Positions 1 through 6,629 of a stretch of 15,896 bases of DNA are shown one piece after another. Positions within the stretch are counted from its first letter, which is position 1. Every line of letters begins with the position of its first letter. The translations under genes were made by a program, and so were the position numbers. This stretch comes from Rhodococcus sp. IITR03 (GTDB taxonomy: Bacteria; Actinomycetota; Actinomycetes; Mycobacteriales; Mycobacteriaceae): the NCBI GenBank assembly GCA_001017865.1, contig LATQ01000001.1, positions 1,089,031 to 1,104,926 of the forward strand, written 5' to 3'. Under the pieces are notes generated by a model. That model was given only the letters and a program-made list of their open reading frames with translations. It did not search any database and was not told where the DNA came from.

Positions 1-267
1 CACCGGGCTGTCCGCCCGGTCGGCCCGGCTGTCCCTGAACACCCGGCTGACCCTGTGCTCCCGGCTGACCCTGCGGGCGCGGTTGCGGCGGCAACGGACG
101 ACCCTGCACCGGTCCCTGGACAGGCGCTGCTGTCCCGGACCGGGCTGTCCCTGACCGGCACCGGCAGGAGGACCGGGACGTTGCTGCCCGGGCTGCGGTC
201 CTGCGGGACCGCTGCGCTGGGGCGGGACGGCCTTGTTGTCCTCGGGTTCGTTGTCGGGGGAACTCAC
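1..267 (-). CDS. N-terminal fragment of a probable class A penicillin-binding protein (PonA1 position), partial
   Basis: Partial gene leaving the window at base 1. It begins with GTG at 267-265 (VSSPDNEPEDNK), preceded by GGAG about 8 nt upstream and placed 4 nt after the stop of the small ORF at 272-448. What is visible is a low-complexity cytoplasmic-type tail rich in Gly, Pro and Gln; no membrane or catalytic domain lies in the window. After one frame break near 124 (a CC that should read CCC) the tail contains consecutive Gly-X-Y triplets: GQP, GAQ, GQP, GVQ, GQP, GRP. The identity is inferred from gene order: in mycobacteria the gene following the DUF5318 gene (Rv0049) is ponA1 (Rv0050), a bifunctional transglycosylase/transpeptidase that builds peptidoglycan, and rhodococcal homologues carry such proline-rich tails. 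Another Gly/Pro-rich protein cannot be excluded from this fragment alone. Confidence 0.6.
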   Translation of the reverse strand, partial: MSSPDNEPEDNKAVPPQRSGPAGPQPGQQRPGPPAGAGQGQPGPGQQRLSRDRCRVVRCRRNRARRVSREHRVSRVFRDSRADRADSPV

Positions 268-271
268 GTAC

Positions 272-448
272 TCATCTCCAACTGTTCTCGCGACGCATCA
301 CGCCGCGGCCTCGACACTGCTCCACGAAGAGCCGATCGGCGATGCCGGCGGACGGCAGCCGATCGACGATGTGCGCAGCGGACGACGCGACGATCAGGTC
401 GTGCGGGTCGGACCCAGGAGCGAACTCCACGAGAAAGCGTACGGGCAC
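272..448 (-). CDS. Small conserved-looking protein, 58 residues, unknown function
   Basis: Short gene starting with GTG at 448-446 (VPVRFLVEFAPGSDPHDL) and ending with TGA at 274-272. It lies 15 nt after the DUF5318 stop and 4 nt before the GTG of the PonA1-position gene, so it fills the gap in a compact operon. The ribosome-binding site AAGGGG overlaps the DUF5318 stop codon and sits about 10 nt before the GTG. Composition is that of an ordinary soluble globular protein: hydrophobic strands alternating with acidic and basic residues, one Cys (residue 45) in an EQCRGRG stretch and no membrane segment. The frame is intact. I do not recognise the family. Position suggests co-expression with cell-wall genes, but no function can be assigned. 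Confidence 0.7.
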   Translation of the reverse strand: MPVRFLVEFAPGSDPHDLIVASSAAHIVDRLPSAGIADRLFVEQCRGRGVMRRENSWR

Positions 449-463
449 GTTGCCGGTACCCCT

Positions 464-885
464 TCACTCGCTGGCGGTACGACGGCTCGATCCCGTCGAC
501 CGGCGACGCGGGCTCTTGGGGGCGGGTTGCGATCCCAGGACGTACGACTGCACCAGGTGATTCCAGCTGCAGGTACGGCACACCTCGACCACGTGAACCG
601 AGAATTCCTCCTGGCTGGCGGCCAGACGCACCAACTCTTCGGGGGTGCGCGCCGACCCGGACACCGGACCGAGTTTGTCGCCGAAGACCCACGAGACGAG
701 GGTCAACTGCTCCTTACGGCAGATGGGGCACATCACATCGCTGCCCCGTCCGTGAAACTTCGCCGCCCGCAGCAGATAGGGCTCGCGTCGCAGACCTCGC
801 TGACTCCGCGTCGCCCCGAGTAGACCTCGGCGAGCAGCGAGCGCCGCTGCAACGCGTAGTCCACCACCTGCCGCTGAATTCGCAC
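464..885 (-). CDS. DUF5318 family zinc-ribbon-like protein (Rv0049 homologue)
   Basis: About 140 residues after repair. GTG start at 885-883 gives VRIQRQVVDYALQRRSLLAEVYSGR, the family N-terminus, and the protein ends in RTASE before TGA at 466-464. The second half holds two Cys pairs, CPIC and CRTC (in EVCRTCSWNHL), which look like a small zinc ribbon; between them is the conserved EQLTLVSWVFGD and SGSARTPEELV. Length and sequence match mycobacterial Rv0049, an uncharacterised actinobacterial protein encoded just before ponA1. A frame break near 780 (GGG that should be GGGG on the plus strand) separates VCDASP from YLLRAAKFHG; one base restores the family sequence. First gene of a minus-strand operon with the 58-residue ORF and the PBP fragment, which suggests a cell-envelope link. 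Function unknown. Confidence 0.88.
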
Positions 886-1050
886 GGCTTCCAGAGTACG
901 TGCGGGCGATGCGGCGATGGGCGAGGAGTGGCCCACCGGACATCGAAGACGGGTGGTCGTGGCGGCACCGATGCATTTCCGATCGGGTCCGGAGACGGGT
1001 GCCTGCCCGCAACCGGACGTGACACGAACCGTGTGGGGCGTATCGTCGTA
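886..1050. other. Divergent intergenic region between DUF5318 and padR
   Basis: Non-coding stretch between the minus-strand DUF5318 start and the operator before padR. Short open frames exist on both strands but none has a ribosome-binding site or a recognisable protein. In Mycobacterium tuberculosis a membrane-protein gene (Rv0048c) occupies the equivalent interval; nothing like it is seen here. Confidence 0.5.
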
Positions 1051-1069
1051 TATATCGGCGCGATATAGT
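1051..1069 (+). promoter_or_regulatory. Palindromic operator overlapping a -10 box upstream of padR-ino1
   Basis: A perfect inverted repeat TATATCG-GCG-CGATATA lies at 1051-1067 in an otherwise GC-rich divergent intergenic region. Its right arm overlaps TATAGT (1064-1069), a good -10 hexamer for the plus-strand padR-ino1 genes; no convincing -35 is visible. The placement fits autorepression by the PadR protein encoded 50 nt downstream. The same site lies upstream of the divergent DUF5318 operon and could act on it too. The repeat is seen directly; regulator identity is inferred. Confidence 0.65.
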
Positions 1070-1117
1070 TCCGTGTCGTATCAATCGGTTGGTTCGAACG
1101 GAAACAGGAGGTGACCC

Positions 1118-1669
1118 GTGCTGGAACTGGCGATACTCGGGCTCCTCCTCGAATCGCCCATGCACGGCTACGAGCTGCGCAAGCGTCTGACCGGGCTTCT
1201 CGGAGCCTTCCGCGCCTTCTCCTACGGGTCGCTCTATCCGACTCTGCGGAGAATGCAGGCGGACGGCTCATCGAAGAGGATCCGGGAACTCCCGGTCCCG
1301 TGAAACGACGTGCCCGCCGCGTCTACCAGCTCACCCGATCGAGAACGCTTCACCGAGCTGGTCGCCGACACGGGACCGCAGAACTACACCGATGACGGAT
1401 TCGGCGTGCACCTCGCCTTCTTCGGTCGCACTCCCGCCGAAGCGCGGATGCGAATTCTCGAAGGCAGGCGCCGCCAGGTCGAGGAGCGCAGAGAAGCGCT
1501 CCGCGATGCGATCGGACGGGCCAGCGGCACACTCGATCGTTACACCCGTCAGCTCCATCAGCTCGGCCTTGAGTCCAGCGAGCGCGAAGTGCGCTGGCTC
1601 AACGAACTCATCGCCGCCGAGCAGTCGTCAGCAGCACGCAACAAAGAAGGAGAACCCGACCATGGGTGA
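1118..1669 (+). CDS. PadR-family transcriptional regulator (Rv0047c homologue)
   Basis: About 184 residues after repair. GTG start at 1118 follows a strong AGGAGGTGA ribosome-binding site (1105-1113). The N-terminal winged helix (residues about 1-75) has the PadR hallmarks LELAILGLLLESPMHGYEL and SYGSLYPTLRRM, then GLIEEDPGTPGPVKRR and a beta wing ending in YQLT. The C-terminal half is a helical dimerisation domain of Vir_C_2 type (EGRRRQVEERREAL; coiled-coil-like). Two frame breaks: near 1266 (one G or C missing) and near 1335, where CCC should be about CCCCC, giving YQLTPDRERF. The TGA stop overlaps the ino1 ATG by 8 nt, so the two are translationally coupled, as in the mycobacterial Rv0047c-ino1 pair. 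It probably represses itself and ino1 through the palindrome at 1051-1067; the effector is unknown. Confidence 0.88.
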
Positions 1670-2761
1670 GAACAGCACCGCGGTGCGCGTGGCCATTGTG
1701 GGCGTGGGGAACTGTGCCTCTTCCCTGGTCCAGGCGTCGAGTACTACAAGGATGCGGACGCCGAGACCACCGTCCCCGGCCTGATGCACGTCGAATTCGG
1801 TCCCTACCACGTGCGCGACGTCCAGTTCGTCGCCGCGTTCGACGTGGATGCCAAGAAGGTCGGCTTCGACCTGTCCGAGGCGATCCTCGCGAGCGAGAAC
1901 AACACCATCAAGATCGCCGACGTGCCGCCGCTCGGCGTGCCCGTGCAGCGCGGCCACACGCTCGACGGCATCGGCAAGTACTACTCCGAGACCATCGAGC
2001 TGTCCGACGCCGAGCCCGTCGACGTGGTTCAGGCGCTCGAGGATGCCCAGGTCGACGTTCTCGTCTCCTACCTCCCCGTGGGTTCCGAAGAGGCCGACAA
2101 GTTCTACGCGCAGTGCGCCATCGACGCGGGCGTCGCCTTCGTCAACGCTCTCCCCGTGTTCATCGCCTCCGACCCCGAGTGGGCGCAGAAGTTCACCGAC
2201 GCCGGTGTCCCGATCGTCGGCGACGACATCAAGTCGCAGGTCGGCGCCACCATCACCCACCGCGTGATGGCGAAGCTGTTCGAGGACCGCGGTGTCGTGC
2301 TCGACCGCACGTACCAGCTCAACGTCGGCGGCAACATGGACTTCAAGAACATGCTCGAGCGCGAGCGTCTGGAGTCGAAGAAGGTCTCCAAGACCCAGGC
2401 CGTCACGTCGAACCTGAACGGCCCCCTCGCCGGCAAGGTCCACGACCGCGACGTGCACATCGGCCCCTCCGACTACGTGCAGTGGCTCGACGACCGCAAG
2501 TGGGCGTACGTCCGCCTCGAGGGTCGCGCCTTCGGTGACGCCCCGCTGAACCTCGAGTACAAGCTCGAGGTGTGGGACTCCCCGAACTCGGCCGGCATCA
2601 TCATCGACGCCATCCGCGCGGCGAAGATCGCCAAGGACCGCGGCATCGGCGGCCCGATCCTCCCGGCTTCGGCATACCTGATGAAGTCCCCGCCGGTCCA
2701 GATGGCCGACGATTCCGCCCGCGCCCAGCTCGAGGCGTTCATCATCGGAGCCGACGCGTAA
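1662..2761 (+). CDS. ino1: Inositol-3-phosphate synthase (myo-inositol-1-phosphate synthase)
   Basis: About 366 residues after repair, close to the 367 of M. tuberculosis Ino1. It converts glucose 6-phosphate to 1L-myo-inositol 1-phosphate with NAD, feeding phosphatidylinositol, mannosylated lipids and mycothiol. The ATG at 1662 is 8 nt after AAGGAGA (1647-1653). The NAD-binding Rossmann motif [12 protein letters not shown] is at residues 10-21. Further family blocks follow: [89 protein letters not shown] and WDSPNSAG. One frame break near 1733 (GG should be GGG) lies between SSLVQ and GVEYYKD; otherwise the frame runs to TAA at 2759-2761. It forms an operon with the upstream PadR gene and ends at a hairpin terminator. 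Confidence 0.97.
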
Positions 2762-2787
2762 GTCGTTCTCCGGCAGGATTTCCGACA

Positions 2788-2819
2788 AAGGCCGCATCCC
2801 TCACGTGGGATGCGGCCTT
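2788..2819 (+). terminator. Rho-independent-type terminator after ino1
   Basis: Perfect 13-bp stem (2788-2800 pairing with 2807-2819; arms AAGGCCGCATCCC and GGGATGCGGCCTT) with a 6-nt TCACGT loop, 27 nt after the ino1 stop. It is followed by TTCGTCGTTG, not a clean T run. It lies between convergent ino1 and the SDR gene, and its AA/TT flanks make it plausibly bidirectional. Confidence 0.85.
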
Positions 2820-2849
2820 CGTCGTTGCTGTTGCGGGTGACGGACCGGC

Positions 2850-3608
2850 CTATGCCATCTTCCGGATCACAGACAGCGGCAGCACCTTCATCGCGTAGCC
2901 GAGCGGAATCCACGGCCAGCCCGGCACGTACGCCTTGGCGGGTTCCTTCTCGATCGCAGCCGCCAGTGCACGACAACCTGTTTCGGTGTCGACGATGAAC
3001 GGGACCTTCTTCACCTTCTCGTTGATCTCCGACCGGATGTATCCGGGGAAGATCGTGCTCACCGAGATGTCGGTGTCCGCCAGGTCGGCCCGCATCCCCT
3101 CACCGAGCGAGGCGACGGCGGCCTTCGACGCGGCGTAGGTCGTCAGGTTGCGCGGCATGCCCCGCACCGCGCTCATGGACGAGATGAGGACGACGTGCCC
3201 GCGCCCACGGGGTCGCATGAGCTCGAGGGCCGCTTCGCTCTGCGCCAGCGCACCGAGGAAGTTGGTGTTCGCGGTCTGGGCGTTCGCGCGGAAGTATCCG
3301 GTACCGAGGGGTTGTCCCTTGCCGAGGCCGGCGTTGACGATCACCCGGTCGAGACCGCCGAGCTCCTCGTCGAACTCGCGGAAGACGGTGAACACGTCGT
3401 CGTGCCGGTTCACGTCGAGGGCGCGCACGCTCACGGTGATGCCCGGATGCGCGGCGAGCAATTCGTCCCGCAGCTCCTCGAGCCGTTCGACGCGACGGGC
3501 AGCGAGCGCGAGATTCCTTCCTCGCGCGGCGAATTCACGCGCCATACCGGCACCGAGCCCGGAACTCGCACCGGTGATGAGGATGTTCCGTCGCTGCGGG
3601 CGGCTCAT
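2850..3608 (-). CDS. Short-chain dehydrogenase/reductase (SDR)
   Basis: Intact gene of 252 residues, typical for a classical SDR. ATG at 3608-3606 follows GAGAAGGAG and overlaps the upstream kinase stop as ATGA. Cofactor motif TGASSGLG is at residues 12-19, with arginines after strand 2 (AARRVERLEE) that favour NADP(H). NAG is at 92-94, catalytic Ser in LISSMSAVRG (about S144), and YAASK gives Tyr158 and Lys162. The region after the active site (FPGYIRSEINEK, then VPGWPWIPLGYAMKVLP) resembles the mycobacterial SDRs with a hydrophobic C-terminus that often act on lipid substrates. As the last gene of the ACAD-kinase-SDR operon it probably oxidises or reduces a hydroxy/keto acyl intermediate of the same route; the substrate is unknown. 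Confidence 0.9.
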   Translation of the reverse strand: MSRPQRRNILITGASSGLGAGMAREFAARGRNLALAARRVERLEELRDELLAAHPGITVSVRALDVNRHDDVFTVFREFDEELGGLDRVIVNAGLGKGQPLGTGYFRANAQTANTNFLGALAQSEAALELMRPRGRGHVVLISSMSAVRGMPRNLTTYAASKAAVASLGEGMRADLADTDISVSTIFPGYIRSEINEKVKKVPFIVDTETGCRALAAAIEKEPAKAYVPGWPWIPLGYAMKVLPLSVIRKMA

Positions 3609-4678
3609 CGGTTCTCCTTCTCGTATCGATCGATCAATGCACTGCAACGGGATTCGAGGTAGCCGACCACGACCCAGAAGTCCTTGAAGGCCGGGTTGGT
3701 GGTGTGGCCGTGGTGGTAGCGGTAGTAGATCTGCTGGGCGATCACGGCGAGGCGGAACAGTCCGAACACCTCGTAGAATCCCCAGCCGTCCACCGGCAGT
3801 CCGGTCCGCTCGGAATAGTATTCGACGATCTCCCGCCGGGTGAGCATGCCGGGGAGATCGGACGGCTGCCGCTTCGTCAGCAGCAGCATGTCGTCGTCGT
3901 CCGCCTGGACCCAGTAGGCGAGCGACGAGCCGAGGTCCATCAGGGGGTCGCCGATGGTGGCCAGCTCCCAGTCGAGCACCGCGACCGGCTTCAGCGGATC
4001 GTTCTCGTCGAGGACGATGTTGTCGAGCCGGAAGTCGCCGTGGATCACGATCTGCGCGACGTCCTGCGGCTGCCGCGCCGCCAGCCACTCGGTGACGCGG
4101 GCGAAGTCGGGGACGTTGTCGGTGCGGGCCTTGGCGTAGCGCGACGTCCAGCCCGCGACCTGCCGTGCGACGTAACCGGATCCGCGCCCCAGTTCGGACA
4201 GTCCCGCGGACTCCGGATCGATGCCGTGCAGTTCGACGAGCAGGTCGACGATGCGCAGGCACAGGGTGCGGGTGTTCGTTTCGGAGAGGTCGAGTTGCGT
4301 GGGCGGATTCGTGCGCAGGATGGTGCCGGGAACGCGGTTCATGACGTAGAAGTCGCTGCCGAGCACGCTGTGATCGGTGCACAGGCCGACCATGGTGGGC
4401 ACGTAGGGGTAGACCGGTGCGAGCATCGACTGGATGCGGTACTCACGTGCCATGTCGTGGCCCGACGACGGCTTCGCCCCGGCCGGCGGACGGCGCAGCA
4501 CGAGATCGCGATCCGGATAGCGCAGCAGGTAGGTGAGATTGGATGCGCCGCCGGAGAACTGACGTACCTCCGGCACTCCGGTGATGCCGGCGTTCTCGGC
4601 GAGCCAGGCCGCGACCGCGTCGACGTCGAAGGCGTCCTCCTCACGAACGGTGCGGGCGTTGTCGGGAAGTGTGGTCAT
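3605..4678 (-). CDS. APH-type phosphotransferase, ACAD10/11 kinase-domain family (FadE36-like)
   Basis: Intact gene, 357 residues. ATG at 4678-4676 gives MTTLPDNARTV. It is a protein-kinase-like aminoglycoside-phosphotransferase fold: nucleotide-binding loop region FSGGASNLTYLL (residues 41-52), LVLRRPP with the ATP-binding Arg/Lys region, EYR at 79-81, catalytic loop HGDFRLDN (Asp215, Asn220), and metal-binding LDWELATIGDPLMDLG (Asp236). The blocks FSGGASN, LVLRRPP and HGDFRLDNI match the N-terminal kinase domain of animal ACAD10/ACAD11 and mycobacterial Rv3761c, which carries the acyl-CoA dehydrogenase name fadE36 although it is a kinase-like protein. Related kinases such as LvaA of Pseudomonas phosphorylate 4-hydroxyacyl-CoA. 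The neighbouring ACAD and SDR genes support such a role. It overlaps the SDR start by 4 nt; antibiotic resistance is unlikely in this context. Confidence 0.9.
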   Translation of the reverse strand: MTTLPDNARTVREEDAFDVDAVAAWLAENAGITGVPEVRQFSGGASNLTYLLRYPDRDLVLRRPPAGAKPSSGHDMAREYRIQSMLAPVYPYVPTMVGLCTDHSVLGSDFYVMNRVPGTILRTNPPTQLDLSETNTRTLCLRIVDLLVELHGIDPESAGLSELGRGSGYVARQVAGWTSRYAKARTDNVPDFARVTEWLAARQPQDVAQIVIHGDFRLDNIVLDENDPLKPVAVLDWELATIGDPLMDLGSSLAYWVQADDDDMLLLTKRQPSDLPGMLTRREIVEYYSERTGLPVDGWGFYEVFGLFRLAVIAQQIYYRYHHGHTTNPAFKDFWVVVGYLESRCSALIDRYEKENR

Positions 4679-4694
4679 CGTCGGAAACTCCCTC

Positions 4695-5924
4695 TCACGC
4701 GTACTTGCCGAGTTCGAACCGGGCGACGAGCCCTGGTGCACCTCGTCGGGTCCGTCGGCGAGACGCAGTGCTCGCGCGGCCGTCCACGCACCGGCGAGGG
4801 GGAAGTCGTCGGAGAGCCCGCCACCACCGTGGATCTGGATGGCGAAGTCGACGATCTGCTGGGTGACGCGCGGTGCGACGACCTTGATCTCCGAGACCGC
4901 CGAGCGCGCTCCGGCGAGTCCCTGCGTGTCGAGCAGCCAGGCCGCGTGCAGGACGAGGAGCCGCAGTTGGTTGATCGCGATGCGGCGTCGGCGATGCGTT
5001 CGCGGTTGCCGCCGAGGTTGATGATCGGCTTGCCGAAGGCGGTGCGCTCGAGACCGCGGCGACACGCGAGTTCGAGGGTGTGCTCGGCCAGCCCGACGAG
5101 GCGCATGCAGTGGTGGATGCGGCCGGGACCGAGCCGGCCCTGCGCGATCTCGAATCCTCTTCCGGGACCGGCGATGACGGCATCGAGCGGCAGTCGCACG
5201 TCGGTGAAGGACACCTCGCCGTGGCCACTGGGCTCGTCGAAGAAGCCCATCGTCGGGAGCATGCGCTCGACCTTCACACCGGGGGTGTCGAAGGGCACGA
5301 GGACCATCGAATGTCGCTGGTACTTGTGGGCTTCCGGGTCGGTCAGGCCCATGAAGATGAGCACCTTGCAGTCGGGATGGCCGACGCCGGTGCTCCACAC
5401 TTGCGGCCGTTGAGCACGATCTCGTCGCCCTCGACCACGGCGGTCGCGGCCATGTTCGTCGCGTCCGACGACGCGACCTCGGGTTCGGTCATGCAGAAGG
5501 CCGAACGGATCTCACCGTCGAGGAGCGGGCGCAGCCACTGTTCCTTCTGCGCCTCGCTGCCGTAGTGGTAGAGGACCTCCATGTTGCCGGTGTCGGGGGC
5601 GTCGCAGTTGAACACTGCGGAGGCGAACTGCGAGCGGCCCATCTCCTCGGCGAGCGGGGCGTATTCGACGTTCGACAGTCCGGCACCGAGTTCGGCGTCG
5701 GGAAGGAAGAGGTTCCACAGCCCCTCGGCACGGGCCTTGCGCTGCAGCTCGCGGAATTCGGGGGAGACGGCCCATCTCTCGGCGGCGTCGATGTCGCGTC
5801 GTCCCTCGCCCGCGGTGCGTCGCTCGGCCCGCAGTCGCTGTTCGACGGGCGTGACCTCGGCGGCGATGAACGCTCGGAGGCGTTCGAGATAGTCGCGACT
5901 GCGCTCGGACTGTGCGAAATCCAT
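4695..5924 (-). CDS. Acyl-CoA dehydrogenase, ACAD10/11-type
   Basis: 410 residues after repair, a normal ACAD length. ATG at 5924-5922 (MDFAQSERSRDYL) follows GGAAGG. Helical N-terminal domain, then FAD/substrate motif MTEPEVASSDATN (about 135-147), beta domain with GRKVWSTG, and C-terminal helical domain with RTAFGKP and QIHGGGGLSDDFPLA. The end LRLADGPDEVHQG is the ACAD10/ACAD11 signature; aligned with medium-chain ACAD, the catalytic Glu position is Asp391 (ADGPD). Three frame breaks near 5400, 4982 and 4737 are each repaired by one G or C, restoring GRKVWSTG, DAAIAINQLRLL and QGLVARFELGKYA. It is the first gene of the operon and is followed 16 nt later by the kinase gene. It is thus the other half of a split ACAD11, which removes phosphate from 4-phosphoacyl-CoA in the animal and Pseudomonas pathways. 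Confidence 0.92.
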
Positions 5925-5974
5925 CGGGTGCCTTCCGTCGAGTTCGACCGGGAATCTGCCCGGTCGGGCGGTCG

Positions 5975-5995
5975 TAACTGAGCGATGCTCAGTTA
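5975..5995. promoter_or_regulatory. TetR-type operator between the divergent ACAD operon and tetR
   Basis: Perfect 21-bp palindrome: left arm TAACTGAGC (5975-5983), spacer GAT, right arm GCTCAGTTA (5987-5995). It sits between the divergent ACAD start (5924) and the TetR start (6006), the usual place for an autoregulating TetR protein. Its right end overlaps the probable -10 box of the tetR promoter. Arms are seen directly; binding by the adjacent TetR is inferred. Confidence 0.85.
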
Positions 5996-5999
5996 GGCT
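5994..5999 (+). promoter_or_regulatory. -10 box of a leaderless tetR promoter
   Basis: TAGGCT fits the actinobacterial TANNNT -10 consensus and ends 6 nt before the GTG at 6006, so the transcript would begin at or very near the start codon. No ribosome-binding site is visible before the GTG, which agrees with a leaderless mRNA. It overlaps the operator, so repressor binding would block it. Confidence 0.6.
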
Positions 6000-6005
6000 A
6001 TCGGT

Positions 6006-6592
6006 GTGAGCACCCCGCGACAAGAGGCGTCCAAGGGACGGCGTCGTCTGCCGCCCGAGGAACGTCGACGGCAACTCGTGGCGATCGGGCTGCAGGAGCT
6101 GTCGACGCGCCCGATCCACGCCCTGTCGATCGACCGCGTCGCCGAGATCGCCGGCATCTCCCGGGGCCTGCTGTTCCGCTACTTCCCCACGAAGCAGGAC
6201 TTCTACGTCGCCGTCGTCGGTGCCGCGTCACGCCGGCTGCTCCGCGCGGCGGACCCCGATCCGGACGAGCAGGATCCCCTCCGGGCGGTGCTGCACCCGT
6301 TCGTGTCGTTCATCGATCGTCACGGCGACAACTATCAGGCGTTCTTCCACAGCGGCGTCGGTTCGGACCCCCAGATCCGCGACATCCACGACTCGATGCG
6401 CGACACCATGGTCGAGCGGGTCTCGCGGCGCTGGGCTGCGACGACACCCCCGTCACCCGTATGCGGCTGCGGGCGTGGTGGGCGCTCGTGGAGTCGCTGG
6501 CGATCGACCGGTTCCGCGAAGGCACACCGAGCGTCGACGAGGTCGTCGACTATTCGGCCGCGCTGCTGCCGACGGTGCTGGCCGGGCCGTAG
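6006..6592 (+). CDS. TetR/AcrR-family transcriptional regulator
   Basis: About 195 residues after repair. GTG at 6006 (MSTPRQEASKGRRRL). The N-terminal DNA-binding domain has ERRRQLVAIGLQEL and the helix-turn-helix SIDRVAEIAGISRGLLFRYFPTKQ (residues about 41-64), a classic TetR pattern. The C-terminal ligand domain contains VLHPFVSFIDRHGDNYQAFF and, after a frame break near 6431, RMRLRAWWALVESLAIDRFREG, like TetR_C domains of fatty-acid and lipid regulators. One G restores the frame (CGG CGG CTG GGC). It is divergent from the ACAD-kinase-SDR operon across a perfect palindrome, so it most likely represses that operon and itself. The ligand may be an acyl-CoA or hydroxyacyl-CoA (inferred). Convergent with the PBP gene at 6630. 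Confidence 0.92.
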
Positions 6593-6629
6593 ACCCGAAC
6601 CGCCTCGACAACGAAGGGGAGGTACGGAT

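Noticed and set aside
55..1068. Long plus-strand open frame of 337 codons
   Set aside because: Lies antisense to DUF5318, the small ORF and the PBP fragment; arginine-rich translation without any family motif, typical of a shadow frame in high-GC DNA.
917..1114. 65-codon plus-strand ORF before padR
   Set aside because: No ribosome-binding site, no recognisable motif, and it runs through the probable padR operator and promoter.
1628..2797. Minus-strand open frame of 389 codons across ino1
   Set aside because: Exactly antisense to a clearly recognised ino1; the Val/Asp/Gly/Leu-rich translation is an artefact of codon bias.
2850..4382. Apparent fusion of an arginine-rich N-terminus to the SDR
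   Set aside because: The upstream part is the kinase gene read out of frame; the SDR has its own ATG and ribosome-binding site at 3608.
3605..4678. Aminoglycoside-resistance phosphotransferase
   Set aside because: The APH fold is present but the sequence blocks are those of ACAD10/11 kinases and the operon is lipid-related.
3704..5413. Plus-strand open frame of 569 codons
   Set aside because: Antisense to the kinase and ACAD genes, both of which show conserved catalytic motifs.
4695..5924. ACAD as a true pseudogene
   Set aside because: Three breaks are each one G/C base, conserved residues continue across them, and neighbouring essential-type genes show the same errors.
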